A stretch of DNA of 13,099 nucleotides from Burkholderiales bacterium. Lineage in GTDB: Bacteria > Pseudomonadota > Gammaproteobacteria > Burkholderiales > SG8-39. The stretch is from NCBI GenBank assembly GCA_919902965.1, contig CAKKSJ010000165.1, positions 1 through 13,099 on the forward strand, written 5' to 3'. How positions within the stretch are numbered: position 1 is the stretch's first letter; every line of letters begins with the position of its first letter. The translations under genes and the position numbers were made by a program. The notes under the pieces are model-generated. The model did no database searches and was not told the DNA's origin. It was given only the letters and a program-made list of their open reading frames with translations. This document shows, piece by piece, positions 1-7,912 of the stretch.

Positions 1-322
1 GGGCGAGCACATAGCGGTCCACGTAGCGGTTGCCCTCGAACGCTGTTCCATCCGGCCATTCTCCGTACAGAGTGCCGATGTTGTAGACTACGGTCTCTTC
101 CGGTGTCCCGCCTGTGACGACTTCGGTGCGCTCGAATTTCTTCTTTACCCATTTGTAGCGCCCCTTGTTGAACGCCGAAGCCTCAGCCGGGTCTTTCATT
201 TTGCGACCGCCGGTGAAAGTGATATCGAAGTTCGGCGCAACGAAGGCCTTGGCCGCCACGGGGTCCGGAATCATATGCGCGGTGAGATAGGCCTCGACGA
301 TTTCTGCTGGGCTGGAAGGCAT
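1..322 (-). CDS. SnoaL/NTF2-like protein, partial (C-terminus outside window)
   Basis: Reading the minus strand from an ATG at 322-320 gives an open frame of about 107 codons that runs off the window edge with no stop. The protein starts MPSSPAEIVEAYLTAHMIPD and continues with an aromatic- and charge-rich stretch, including KWVKKKFERTE and the ending EGNRYVDRYVLA. This pattern (N-terminal helix, then strands, then an NRYxDxxxL-type strand) resembles the SnoaL/NTF2-like cone fold, usually about 120-140 residues, so most of the domain is visible. These proteins are often small hydrolases, isomerases or binding proteins, and no specific activity can be assigned. A GGAAAG stretch six bases before the ATG serves as a plausible ribosome binding site. 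The gene diverges from the transporter operon; a functional link is possible but unproven. The family call is by pattern recognition only. Confidence 0.7.
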   Translation of the reverse strand, partial: MPSSPAEIVEAYLTAHMIPDPVAAKAFVAPNFDITFTGGRKMKDPAEASAFNKGRYKWVKKKFERTEVVTGGTPEETVVYNIGTLYGEWPDGTAFEGNRYVDRYVLA

Positions 323-384
323 GGTTTACTTTCCGTCAGTGAAAGAAAGAATTGTAGCAAGGAGTACGCCGGACCGGAATGCCA

Positions 385-401
385 TGGCACATAGCTTGCT
401 T
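385..401 (+). promoter_or_regulatory. sigma-54 (RpoN) -24/-12 promoter of the transporter-catabolic operon
   Basis: TGGCAC at 385-390, five bases (ATAGC), then TTGCTT at 396-401. The invariant GG (386-387) and GC (398-399) are separated by exactly ten bases, as RpoN promoters require, and the flanking bases also match the consensus TGGCAC-N5-TTGCW. Transcription would begin near 411, leaving a leader of about 34 nt with an AGGGAG ribosome binding site at 431-436 before the ATG at 445. I saw no clear NtrC-type palindrome in the 60 bases upstream, so the activator is unknown. RpoN control agrees with an operon that would release nitrogen from a carbamoyl compound. Confidence 0.72.
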
Positions 402-444
402 AGAACCATTGAATATTTATCGACAACCACAGGGAGAACCCAAC

Positions 445-1635
445 ATGATCGCAGACAAGATTCCGTACGCCGCCCGCAGAAGCTTCCTCCTGTTCAGCGC
501 AGCGCTCGGGCTTGCGCTGGCGCTGCCGGCGCAGGCGCAGGAAACCATTAAAATCGGCCTGGTCACCGCGCTCTCCGGCCAATCGGCGCGCGCCGGTGAA
601 GCCATCACCCGCGGACTGAGCGTTGCCATCGACGAGTTGAATGCCGGCGGCGGCGTCCTCGGGCGCAAATTCGAGCTGGTGCGCCGCGACGACGAAGCGA
701 CGCCCGCGAAAGGCGTGATCGCGGCGCGCGAGTTGATATTCAAGGAAAAGGTGGCCGTGCTGTTCGGCGGACTGGACACGCCGGTGTCGATGGCCATCGT
801 GCCTATCGTCAATGCGGAGAAAATGCCCTTCATGGGACCCTGGGCTGCAGGCACAGCGATCACCCACAACAAAGGCAATCCCAATTTCGTATTCCGCGTC
901 TCGGCCGTGGACGAAATCGTCGACAAAGCCATCCTGCAATACGCGCAAAAGAATTTCAATGCCAAAAAGCCGGGCATGATCCTGATCAACAATCCCTGGG
1001 GCGAATCGAACGAGAGAGGCCTTACCGCTGCGCTCGCCGCCAAGGGCATGAAGGCCGTCGGCATCGAGAAGTTCGAAAACAACGACGTCGATGTGGTCCC
1101 GCAACTCACGCGCCTCAAAGAGGCCGGCGCCGATTCCCTGTTCCTGGTCGGCAATGTCGGACCCTCCTCGCAGGTGGTCAAGTCACTCGATCGCATGGGC
1201 TGGAAAGTGCCTATCGTTTCACACTGGGGGCCGGCCGGCGGGCGCTTCACCGAGCTTGCGGGGCCGAGCGCGAAAAACGTGCATTTCATACAGACTTACA
1301 GCTTCTTCGGCAAGCAATCGCCCGCGGGTGACAAGGTTCTGAAAATGCTGAAAGCCAAGTATCCGGACATCAAGGGCCCCGGTGACGTAACCCCCGCGGT
1401 CGGCGTGGCCAATGCCTATGACGCCATGCACCTGGCGGCCCTGGCGATCCGGAAAGCAGGCGGCACCGACGGCGACGCCATTCGGCAGGGCTTCTACAAG
1501 ATCGATTCGTATGGCGGTCTCATCAAGAAATACGTCAAGCCGTTTTCGCCGGGAAACCACGACGCCATCAACGAGAATGACTATGTCTGGACGCATTTCG
1601 TCGACAACCAGATACTTCCGGTGGCGATGAAATAG
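445..1635 (+). CDS. Periplasmic substrate-binding protein of Liv/HAAT-type ABC importer (LivK-like)
   Basis: This 396-residue protein captures the substrate in the periplasm for the LivH/LivMGF transporter encoded next. Residues 1-32 form a signal peptide: basic start, a hydrophobic stretch (FLLFSAALGLALAL) and an AQA-type cleavage site. The ARRSFLL motif before the core is Tat-like, so Tat export is possible. The mature protein begins ETIKIGLVTALSGQ, typical of type I binding proteins of the Peripla_BP_6 family, and the family's late AVGVANAYDAMHLAALAI helix is present. I chose ATG 445 because AGGGAG lies at 431-436; the upstream ATG at 379 precedes the sigma-54 promoter site and would put that site inside the gene. 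The ligand is unknown. Given the downstream genes, a ureido or amide compound is more likely than leucine. Confidence 0.9.
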   Translation: MIADKIPYAARRSFLLFSAALGLALALPAQAQETIKIGLVTALSGQSARAGEAITRGLSVAIDELNAGGGVLGRKFELVRRDDEATPAKGVIAARELIFKEKVAVLFGGLDTPVSMAIVPIVNAEKMPFMGPWAAGTAITHNKGNPNFVFRVSAVDEIVDKAILQYAQKNFNAKKPGMILINNPWGESNERGLTAALAAKGMKAVGIEKFENNDVDVVPQLTRLKEAGADSLFLVGNVGPSSQVVKSLDRMGWKVPIVSHWGPAGGRFTELAGPSAKNVHFIQTYSFFGKQSPAGDKVLKMLKAKYPDIKGPGDVTPAVGVANAYDAMHLAALAIRKAGGTDGDAIRQGFYKIDSYGGLIKKYVKPFSPGNHDAINENDYVWTHFVDNQILPVAMK

Positions 1636-1658
1636 TCCCGCTGCGGGGGCAATGAACT

Positions 1659-1682
1659 GCGCCGCCCCTCCCGGGGCGGCGC
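1659..1682 (+). promoter_or_regulatory. Perfect GC hairpin between binding-protein and permease genes
   Basis: GCGCCGCCCC (1659-1668) and GGGGCGGCGC (1673-1682) form a perfect 10-bp stem with a four-base loop (TCCC). No T-tract follows, so it is not a standard intrinsic terminator. It starts 23 bases after the binding-protein stop and ends 13 bases before the permease ATG. In many binding-protein-dependent transport operons a hairpin here protects the upstream mRNA, so the binding protein is made in excess over the membrane parts. That role is inferred here from position. The stem leaves little room for a ribosome binding site for the next gene. Confidence 0.6.
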
Positions 1683-1695
1683 TCCCCCGGCTATC

Positions 1696-2571
1696 ATGCT
1701 CGTTACCTCAGCCCTGATCTCAGGCCTAGGCCTGGGCAGCATGTACGGCCTGCTCGCGCTGGGCTTTTACATCACCTATTCGGTCTCGAATACGGTGAAC
1801 TTTTCGCAGGGCAGCTCGATGATGCTCGGCGCGGTGTTCGCCTACGCCTTCACCGTCACGCTGGGCTGGCCGCTGGCCCTGGCCGTGCTCGCATCGCTGC
1901 TGCTGTGCGCGCTGTACGGCATCGTGGTCGAGTGGGTGGCCATCCGGCCGTTCGCGCGACGCGGCTCCAACGCCTGGCTGATGGCGACGGTCGCGATCGG
2001 CATCGTCGCCGACAATCTCGTGCTGTTCACCTTTGGCAAGGAGCCGCGCGGCTTCCCCATGCCGGGCGCACTGACCGGTTCATTTCAGGTGTTCGGCGTC
2101 GGCGTCTCGCCGCTGCAAATAGCGATCCCGATTGCAGGACTGGCCATGGCCGGACTGCTGCATGCGTTCTCGCGCCGCACGCGCCTGGGCAAGGCTCTGC
2201 TTGCGGTAGTGCAGAACCGCGATGCCGCGAGCCTGATGGGCATAAACGTAGGCCTGGCGATATCGGCCGCGTTTGCGGTATCGACCGTGTTCGCCGGCGC
2301 GGCCGGCATGCTCATCGCTCCACTGTTCAACGTGCACTCGGACATGGGCACGCTGTTCGGACTGAAGGCCTTTGCCGTCGCCATACTCGGCGGCATTACC
2401 AGCGCCTGGGGGGTGATGCTCGCCGGTCTGTTGTTCGGCGTGATCGAAGCCCTGGTCACCGCCCTGCTCGGCTCGAGCTACACCCAGATCGTCACCTTTA
2501 CCCTGGTGATCGTCGCGCTCGCCCTCAGACCCAACGGCCTGTTCGGACGCGCTGGCGTGAAAAAAGTATGA
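1696..2571 (+). CDS. Liv-type ABC transporter inner-membrane permease (LivH-like)
   Basis: This 291-residue, highly hydrophobic protein is one of the two membrane subunits of the importer. It has the layout of BPD_transp_2 permeases: an N-terminal helix (LISGLGLGSMYGLLALGF), the conserved early segment NTVNFSQGSSMMLGA, the EWVAIRPFARRGSN loop, and a C-terminal part with the GMLIAPLF and KAFAVAILGGITSAWG signatures seen in LivH proteins. Its length matches LivH (about 290-310). There is no clear Shine-Dalgarno sequence before ATG 1696, which follows directly after a GC hairpin, so expression may depend on reinitiation or on unfolding of that hairpin. The stop TGA overlaps the ATG of the next gene (ATGA at 2568-2571), showing translational coupling to its partner permease. 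Confidence 0.92.
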   Translation: MLVTSALISGLGLGSMYGLLALGFYITYSVSNTVNFSQGSSMMLGAVFAYAFTVTLGWPLALAVLASLLLCALYGIVVEWVAIRPFARRGSNAWLMATVAIGIVADNLVLFTFGKEPRGFPMPGALTGSFQVFGVGVSPLQIAIPIAGLAMAGLLHAFSRRTRLGKALLAVVQNRDAASLMGINVGLAISAAFAVSTVFAGAAGMLIAPLFNVHSDMGTLFGLKAFAVAILGGITSAWGVMLAGLLFGVIEALVTALLGSSYTQIVTFTLVIVALALRPNGLFGRAGVKKV

Positions 2572-5048
2572 GCACGCGCCTCAAGCCGCTGCCGACCGCC
2601 GCAGTCGCCGCCTGCCTGATCGGCGCAGCGGTTTTCGCAAGCCTGGCCAACGGCTACTACGTATTCATCATCGCCACCATGGCGCTCACCGCCATCGTCG
2701 GCATAGGTCTGAACGTGCTGGTAGGGCTGACCGGACAGGTGTCCTTCGGCCACGTCGGTTTTTACGCCATCGGCGCCTACACGGTGGCGATCCTGACCAC
2801 GGCCGCCAGATTGCCGTTCACGCTGGCGCTGGTACTCGCGGCGCTGCTCTCGGGCCTGACCGGCGCATTGCTTGCGCTGCCCGCACTGCGGGTGCGCGGA
2901 CCCTATCTGGCCATGATCACCATCGCCTTCGGCTTCATCGTCGAAAACATCACGGTCGAATGGCGCAGCCTCACCGGCGGGCAGAACGGCATCATGGGCA
3001 TTCCTTCACCCGTCGCATTCGGCGAAGAATTCGGCGAACGTGGCGTGGCGCTGCTTGCGATCGGCATGGTCGCGCTGCTGCTGTACGCGTTCTGGCGCCT
3101 GTCGGCGAGCAATTGGGGCAAGGCCATGCGCGGGGTGAAGGATTCCGAACTGGCGGCCGAATCCATCGGCCTCAATCCGGTGGCGGTGAAAACCGTCGCG
3201 TTCGCGCTGTCAGCGTTTTGCGCCGGTATCGCCGGCGGACTGTTCGCGCCTTTGTCCGGTTTCGTCACGCCATCTACGTTCGCGTTTTCCCAATCGCTGT
3301 TGTTCGTGCTGGTGGTGGTCATCGGCGGCGCCGGTACGGTCACCGGTCCGCTGGTCGGCGCGGCGGTGGTGGTACTGCTGCCTGAAGTGCTTTCCGGTCT
3401 GGCCGAGTACCGCCTGCTGTTCTTCGGCGCGTTGCTGCTGCTGGTGCTGTGGATCGCACCCGAGGGCATAGTCGGCGAAACCTCGCGCCTGCTGCGGCGC
3501 AGGAAGCCGGGCCGCGCCGTAAATGCGGGCGCGGCAGAATCCCTGCAACTCGCGCCCGCGACGCCCCTGGCTGTGACGGTGAAGGACCTGGCCATCGCGT
3601 TTGGCGGAATCAAGGCGGTCAACGCGGCGAGTTTCGGCGCAGAGCCGGGCAAGATCACCAGCCTGATCGGTCCCAACGGCGCCGGAAAAACCACCGTGCT
3701 CAATATGCTGGGCGGCTTTTATCAGCCGGACGCCGGCGCAATCCGGCTGGGCGAGCGCGAGATTGCCGGGAAAGCGGCCTACGCGATCGCACGCGCCGGC
3801 GTCGCCCGCACCTACCAGGCCTCGCAATTGTTCGGCAGCATGTCGGTGCTCGACAATCTCGCGATTGCGCGCTGCAAGGGCTGGCTCGGCATCAAGCAGG
3901 ACGACAGCTATGCCGCGGCGGAACAGCTGGCCGCATTCGTCGGCTATCGCGGCGACCTGATGCGCCGCGCCGCCGACCTGCCGCACGTGGACCGGCGCCT
4001 GATCGAAATTGCGCGCGCTCTGGCGACCGCACCGAGCGTGCTGCTGCTCGATGAACCTGCCGCGGGACTGTCGGGCGAGGACAAGCAGCAACTTGCGCAG
4101 TTGCTGCGGCGCATCGCCGACAACGGCGTCACCTTGATACTGGTCGAGCACGACATGTCCCTGGTCATGGGGATTTCCGATCACGTGGTGGTGATCGACG
4201 CGGGCGTATGCATCGCCGCCGGGCTGCCGCACGAAGTGCAGCAGGACCCCGCGGTGAAGCGGGCCTATCTGGGCGAAGACGCGGGACGCCCGACGGCGCA
4301 CCGGCTAGATGGCGCCGCATCCGGCAGCAGCCTGTTCGAGGTGGTCGGCCTGCATGCGGGTTACGGAGCGGAACCGGTTCTGAAGGGCATAGACCTGCGC
4401 GTACGCCAGAACGAAATGGTCGCGGTGCTCGGCGCCAACGGCGCGGGCAAATCGAGCTTGATGCGCGCGCTTGCCGGCTTGCACCGGCCGGTAGAGGGCA
4501 GCATCAACCTGGCTGGAAAAGACCTGCAGGGCCTGCCCGCACACAGGGTCGTCGCCCAGGGCGTGGTCCTGGTGCCCGAGGGCCGCCAGGTGTTTCCCGA
4601 GCTGAGCGTAAGCGACAATATTCGTTTGGGGGCGTTTCTGCGGCGCGACGCACACGAGCAGGAGATCGAAGCCATGCTCGAACGCTTCCCGATCCTGGCC
4701 GCGCGCCGGCACCAGCGCGCCGGCCTCCTGTCCGGCGGCGAGCAGCAGATGCTCGCAGTAGCGCGCGGCCTGATGTCGCGGCCGCGCCTGTTGCTGCTCG
4801 ACGAACCCTCGCTCGGACTCGCGCCGGCGGTGATCAACGACTTGTTCGCCGTGCTCGACAGATTGCGCGGCGAGAAGGTCACCATCCTGCTGGTGGACCA
4901 GATGGCGGGCCTTGCGCTCGCCTTGGCCGATCGCGCCTACGTGATCGAAAGCGGAACCATAGTCGCGTCGGGAAGCGCAGCCGAGATTGCCGCCGAGGAC
5001 GCCTTGCATCGCGCCTACCTCGGTACGCAAGCGGATGCCGTACATTGA
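2568..5048 (+). CDS. Fused LivM-LivG-LivF: permease plus two ATP-binding domains in one protein
   Basis: An 826-residue protein carrying three transporter subunits that are normally separate. Residues 1 to about 320 are a LivM-type permease (GLTGQVSFGHVGFYAIGAY, RVRGPYLAMITIAFGF, GGAGTVTGPLVGA). After a short basic linker (LLRRRKPGR), residues 336-569 are a LivG-type ATPase with Walker A GPNGAGKTT at 368-376 and Walker B LLLDEP at 492-497. After a second linker (570-588), residues 589-826 are a LivF-type ATPase with Walker A GANGAGKSS at 622-630, signature LSGGE at 721-725 and Walker B LLLLDEP at 741-747. The LivG signature is degenerate: LPHVD (471-475) where LAYGQ/LSGGQ is expected. The frame is open throughout, with no stops at the junctions. 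The start ATG 2568 overlaps the upstream stop. A GTG at 3573 could in principle start LivG alone but has no ribosome binding site. Confidence 0.93.
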   Translation: MSTRLKPLPTAAVAACLIGAAVFASLANGYYVFIIATMALTAIVGIGLNVLVGLTGQVSFGHVGFYAIGAYTVAILTTAARLPFTLALVLAALLSGLTGALLALPALRVRGPYLAMITIAFGFIVENITVEWRSLTGGQNGIMGIPSPVAFGEEFGERGVALLAIGMVALLLYAFWRLSASNWGKAMRGVKDSELAAESIGLNPVAVKTVAFALSAFCAGIAGGLFAPLSGFVTPSTFAFSQSLLFVLVVVIGGAGTVTGPLVGAAVVVLLPEVLSGLAEYRLLFFGALLLLVLWIAPEGIVGETSRLLRRRKPGRAVNAGAAESLQLAPATPLAVTVKDLAIAFGGIKAVNAASFGAEPGKITSLIGPNGAGKTTVLNMLGGFYQPDAGAIRLGEREIAGKAAYAIARAGVARTYQASQLFGSMSVLDNLAIARCKGWLGIKQDDSYAAAEQLAAFVGYRGDLMRRAADLPHVDRRLIEIARALATAPSVLLLDEPAAGLSGEDKQQLAQLLRRIADNGVTLILVEHDMSLVMGISDHVVVIDAGVCIAAGLPHEVQQDPAVKRAYLGEDAGRPTAHRLDGAASGSSLFEVVGLHAGYGAEPVLKGIDLRVRQNEMVAVLGANGAGKSSLMRALAGLHRPVEGSINLAGKDLQGLPAHRVVAQGVVLVPEGRQVFPELSVSDNIRLGAFLRRDAHEQEIEAMLERFPILAARRHQRAGLLSGGEQQMLAVARGLMSRPRLLLLDEPSLGLAPAVINDLFAVLDRLRGEKVTILLVDQMAGLALALADRAYVIESGTIVASGSAAEIAAEDALHRAYLGTQADAVH

Positions 5049-5172
5049 GGCCGGCACTGCGATGGTTGCGGGAGCCAGGCGCCCGATGCTTCCTAAGATT
5101 CAAAAAAGCCTGCTTGCGCCCTCACTGGAATCCTGATCTTATTTCGCATTCGCCGTTTGGAGACTGGCGCCC

Positions 5173-6213
5173 ATGAACAAGTCCTTCGTTATTCCCCGCC
5201 GCCTGATTGTCGCCATCGGCGGCAATGCCATCGACCCGGCCGACGGTAAAGGCACGCCGGAGGAACAAAAGAAGATCGCCGCTGCTACGGCGACGACCAT
5301 GCTGCCGCTGCTCGAACTCGACAACCAGCTGGTCATCGTTCACGGCAATGGCCCGCAGGTCGGCAAGCTCCTGCTCGCGAGTGCGATAGCGCGCGAGCGC
5401 ATCGCGCCGCAGTCGCTGGACATACTGGTCGCGCAGACGCAGGGCGCGACCGCCTATATCCTCGCTCAGGCATTCGAGAACGCGCTGCGCGAAGCGGGAA
5501 ATCCGCGCCACGTCGTCGGTCTGGTGACGCAGGTGGAAGTCGATCCGGATGATCCGGGCTTTCGCAATCCGACCAAGCCAGTTGGCGCGTTTTTCGGCGA
5601 GGCGGAGGCCAGGGCGATCGCGCAGGAACTCGGCGTGCAGGTGAGGGAGGATGCCGGGCGCGGTTGGCGTTACGTGGTCGCCTCGCCCAAACCGCAGCAC
5701 ATCTGCGACATTTCGCTGGTGGAAGCGCTGATGTGCACGAACACGGTGGTCATCGCCGGAGGCGGCGGGGGCATTCCGGTGGTGCGCGACGACCGCGGCC
5801 GCCGCCGCGGCGTCAACGCGGTGATCGACAAAGACCTCACCACCGGAGTGATGGCGAACGTTCTGGGCATCCGCGACATGATGATCCTGACACCGGTGGC
5901 GCGCGTGTCGCTCAATTTCGGCAAACCGGAGCAGCGCGACCTTGAACGAGTCTCCTTGTCGCAGATGCGCGACTATCAGCTCGCCGGCCACTTTCCGGCG
6001 GGCAGCATGGGGCCCAAGGTGGAAGCGGCGATCCAGTTCCTCGAAGCCGGCGGCAAGCGCGCGATCATTACCAGCCTGGGCAACGCGGTCCCCGCACTGC
6101 GCGGCGAGACCGGCACACATATCGTGCACGACGCCGACCTGGACGGCAGCCAGTCCAGCGAAGCGATGAACAACGAAACCCGGCGCAAGCCAATCGCGCC
6201 CGGCGCGGCCTGA
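5173..6213 (+). CDS. arcC: Carbamate kinase (catabolic; AllK/ArcC family)
   Basis: This 346-residue enzyme converts carbamoyl phosphate plus ADP to ATP, CO2 and ammonia in the catabolic direction. It shows the amino-acid-kinase-fold signatures of the family: AIGGNAI (Gly16-Gly17-Asn18), VHGNGPQVG (57-64), ASPKP with Lys173, IDKD with Asp219-Lys220, and the C-terminal KVEAAIQFLEAGG and AIITSLGNA segments. It is about 30 residues longer than typical carbamate kinases, mostly a polar tail after GTHIVHD. GGAG at 5159-5162 precedes the start. There are 124 bp between the fused transporter gene and this one, with only a weak TTGCGC-17-TCTTAT promoter-like match, so read-through from upstream seems likely. 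No arginine deiminase or ornithine carbamoyltransferase is nearby; the partners are fdrA-type genes, so the E. coli allK role fits better than arginine fermentation. Confidence 0.92.
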   Translation: MNKSFVIPRRLIVAIGGNAIDPADGKGTPEEQKKIAAATATTMLPLLELDNQLVIVHGNGPQVGKLLLASAIARERIAPQSLDILVAQTQGATAYILAQAFENALREAGNPRHVVGLVTQVEVDPDDPGFRNPTKPVGAFFGEAEARAIAQELGVQVREDAGRGWRYVVASPKPQHICDISLVEALMCTNTVVIAGGGGGIPVVRDDRGRRRGVNAVIDKDLTTGVMANVLGIRDMMILTPVARVSLNFGKPEQRDLERVSLSQMRDYQLAGHFPAGSMGPKVEAAIQFLEAGGKRAIITSLGNAVPALRGETGTHIVHDADLDGSQSSEAMNNETRRKPIAPGAA

Positions 6214-6235
6214 TCTTTCCCCTGGAGAACTGAGC

Positions 6236-7900
6236 ATGCTGCACGCGATCCTGATCAAAGGCACGTTCCAGGATTCGGTAACGCTGATGCTGCTGTCACG
6301 CGATCTCTCGGCAAGCGCCGGCATCAAACGCGTCTCGGTGATGATGGGAACGCCGGCCAACAAGGACCTGTACCGGGAAACCGGGCTCTGGCACGAAGCG
6401 CTCGCCGCCGCCACGCCGAACGACTTATGTGTCGTAGCCGACAGCGACAGCGACGATGCGGCGACTGCCGAGGCCGTCGCAGCACGCATAAAGGCGTGGC
6501 TGGCGAGCCTCGCCCGTGGCAGCCGCAGCGCCGGCTACCCGGTCGCACGCAGCTGGCGCCGCGCGCGCGCGCTGCTGCCCGAGGCGAACATTGCGCTGAT
6601 CTCGATCGCCGGGGACTACGCCTGCGCGCCGGCGCGGCAGGCCCTGGAAGACGGCTGCCATGTGATGATGTTCTCCGACAACGTGAGCCTGGAGCAGGAA
6701 CTCGAGCTCAAGACCCTGGCCCGCGACAGGGGAGTGCTGATGATGGGGCCGGACTGCGGCACGGCAATTATCAATCAGGCGCCGCTCGCGTTTGCAAATC
6801 GCATTCCGCCCGGACCCATCGCGATCGTCGGCGCCTCGGGCAGCGGAATCCAGGAACTCAGCTCGCAGATTGCGCTGCTGGGCGGCGGCATTTCCCATGC
6901 GCTGGGCCTCGGCGGCCGGGATTTGTCCGCGCATATCGGGGGCATGAGCGCAGTCGCGGCGCTGGACTTCGTGAGGCGCGATCCGGCAAGCCGGGTGATC
7001 GCGTTCGTCTCCAAGCCTCCCGAGCCCGCAGTCAAGGCACGCGTCCTCGAGGCGATGCAGGCGCTCGGCAAGCCGGTAGTCGCGCTGTTCCTCGGGGAGC
7101 GGCCAGCCCGGCGCAATATCGGCGCGGTGCATCTCGCCCGCACCCTGGATGAGGCCGCAGCGCTCGCGGTCGAACTTGCCTGCGTGGATGCCCAAGTGTC
7201 GGCGCTGCCCGGCGTCGCGGGACGCGGCATCTGCGGTTTGTACGCGGGCGGTACGCTGGCCACCGAAGCTGCCTTGCTGCTCGCCGAGGCGCTGGAGCTT
7301 GCGACGGACGCAGCGCACGCGGACGGATTCATGCTGCGCGCCGGCGGCCATCGGATCATCGACCTCGGCGACGACAGCTACACCCGCGGCCGTCCGCACC
7401 CGATGATCGACCCTGGCTTGCGCAACGGCATGATAGTGGAACTCGCCGGCGATAGCGGCATCGGCGTGTTGCTGCTCGATGTCGTGCTCGGATACGGGAC
7501 GCACAAGGATCCGGCCGGTGAGACCGCGCGCGCAGTGAAGGCGATGCGCGCCGCGCGCGGCGACAAGCCGCCGATCCTGGTAATCGCAACGCTCACCGGC
7601 ACTGCAGACGACCCGCAGAACCGCGGCGACCAGGCCGCCACCCTGGAAGAAGCCGGCGTCGTGATCGCCGACCATACGCGCGCAGCCGTGTTGCTCGCCG
7701 CGAGCGCAGTTGCAGTGAAAGCGCAAGCCTCGGGCGCGCCACCGGCGCTGCTGCAGGCAAAGCCGGCCGTCATCAACATCGGGCTGCGCGGCTTTGCCGA
7801 CGACCTGCATGCCAACGGCGTACGCGTGGCGCACCAGCAGTGGGAACCCGCGGCCGGCGGTAACGAACGCATGCAGCGCCTGATCGCGCTAATGCAATAA
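6236..7900 (+). CDS. fdrA: FdrA-family acyl-CoA-synthetase-like subunit of oxamate-type carbamoyltransferase (AllF-like)
   Basis: This 554-residue cytosolic protein has the FdrA layout. An N-terminal domain is followed by a succinyl-CoA-synthetase-alpha-like region with MGPDCGT (170-176), GASGSGIQE (199-207) and GGRDLSAHIGGMSA, then a C-terminal ligase-like domain containing VLGYGTHKDPAG and the closing NIGLRGFADDLHANG. In E. coli, FdrA (AllF) works with AllG and AllH as oxamate carbamoyltransferase, which phosphorolyses oxalurate to oxamate and carbamoyl phosphate; it is unrelated to the ATCase/OTCase fold. Homologues of all three parts are present here, with carbamate kinase directly upstream (22-bp gap). 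GGAG at 6224-6227 sets the ATG at 6236. Length agrees with E. coli FdrA (about 555). The acceptor in this organism is not proven to be oxamate. Confidence 0.9.
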   Translation: MLHAILIKGTFQDSVTLMLLSRDLSASAGIKRVSVMMGTPANKDLYRETGLWHEALAAATPNDLCVVADSDSDDAATAEAVAARIKAWLASLARGSRSAGYPVARSWRRARALLPEANIALISIAGDYACAPARQALEDGCHVMMFSDNVSLEQELELKTLARDRGVLMMGPDCGTAIINQAPLAFANRIPPGPIAIVGASGSGIQELSSQIALLGGGISHALGLGGRDLSAHIGGMSAVAALDFVRRDPASRVIAFVSKPPEPAVKARVLEAMQALGKPVVALFLGERPARRNIGAVHLARTLDEAAALAVELACVDAQVSALPGVAGRGICGLYAGGTLATEAALLLAEALELATDAAHADGFMLRAGGHRIIDLGDDSYTRGRPHPMIDPGLRNGMIVELAGDSGIGVLLLDVVLGYGTHKDPAGETARAVKAMRAARGDKPPILVIATLTGTADDPQNRGDQAATLEEAGVVIADHTRAAVLLAASAVAVKAQASGAPPALLQAKPAVINIGLRGFADDLHANGVRVAHQQWEPAAGGNERMQRLIALMQ

Positions 7901-7912
7901 TACGGAGCATTC

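Noticed and set aside
379..444. Upstream ATG (379) in frame with the binding-protein gene
   Set aside because: It would add 22 residues before the signal peptide and place the sigma-54 promoter inside the gene; the ATG at 445 has a proper AGGGAG site and signal-peptide start.
3210..4301. 363-codon minus-strand frame opposite the LivM/LivG fusion
   Set aside because: Shadow of the fused transporter gene, with no recognisable domain.
5051..5071. CGGCAC...TTGC resemblance to a second sigma-54 promoter before carbamate kinase
   Set aside because: The GG and GC are 13 bases apart instead of 10, so RpoN would not recognise it.
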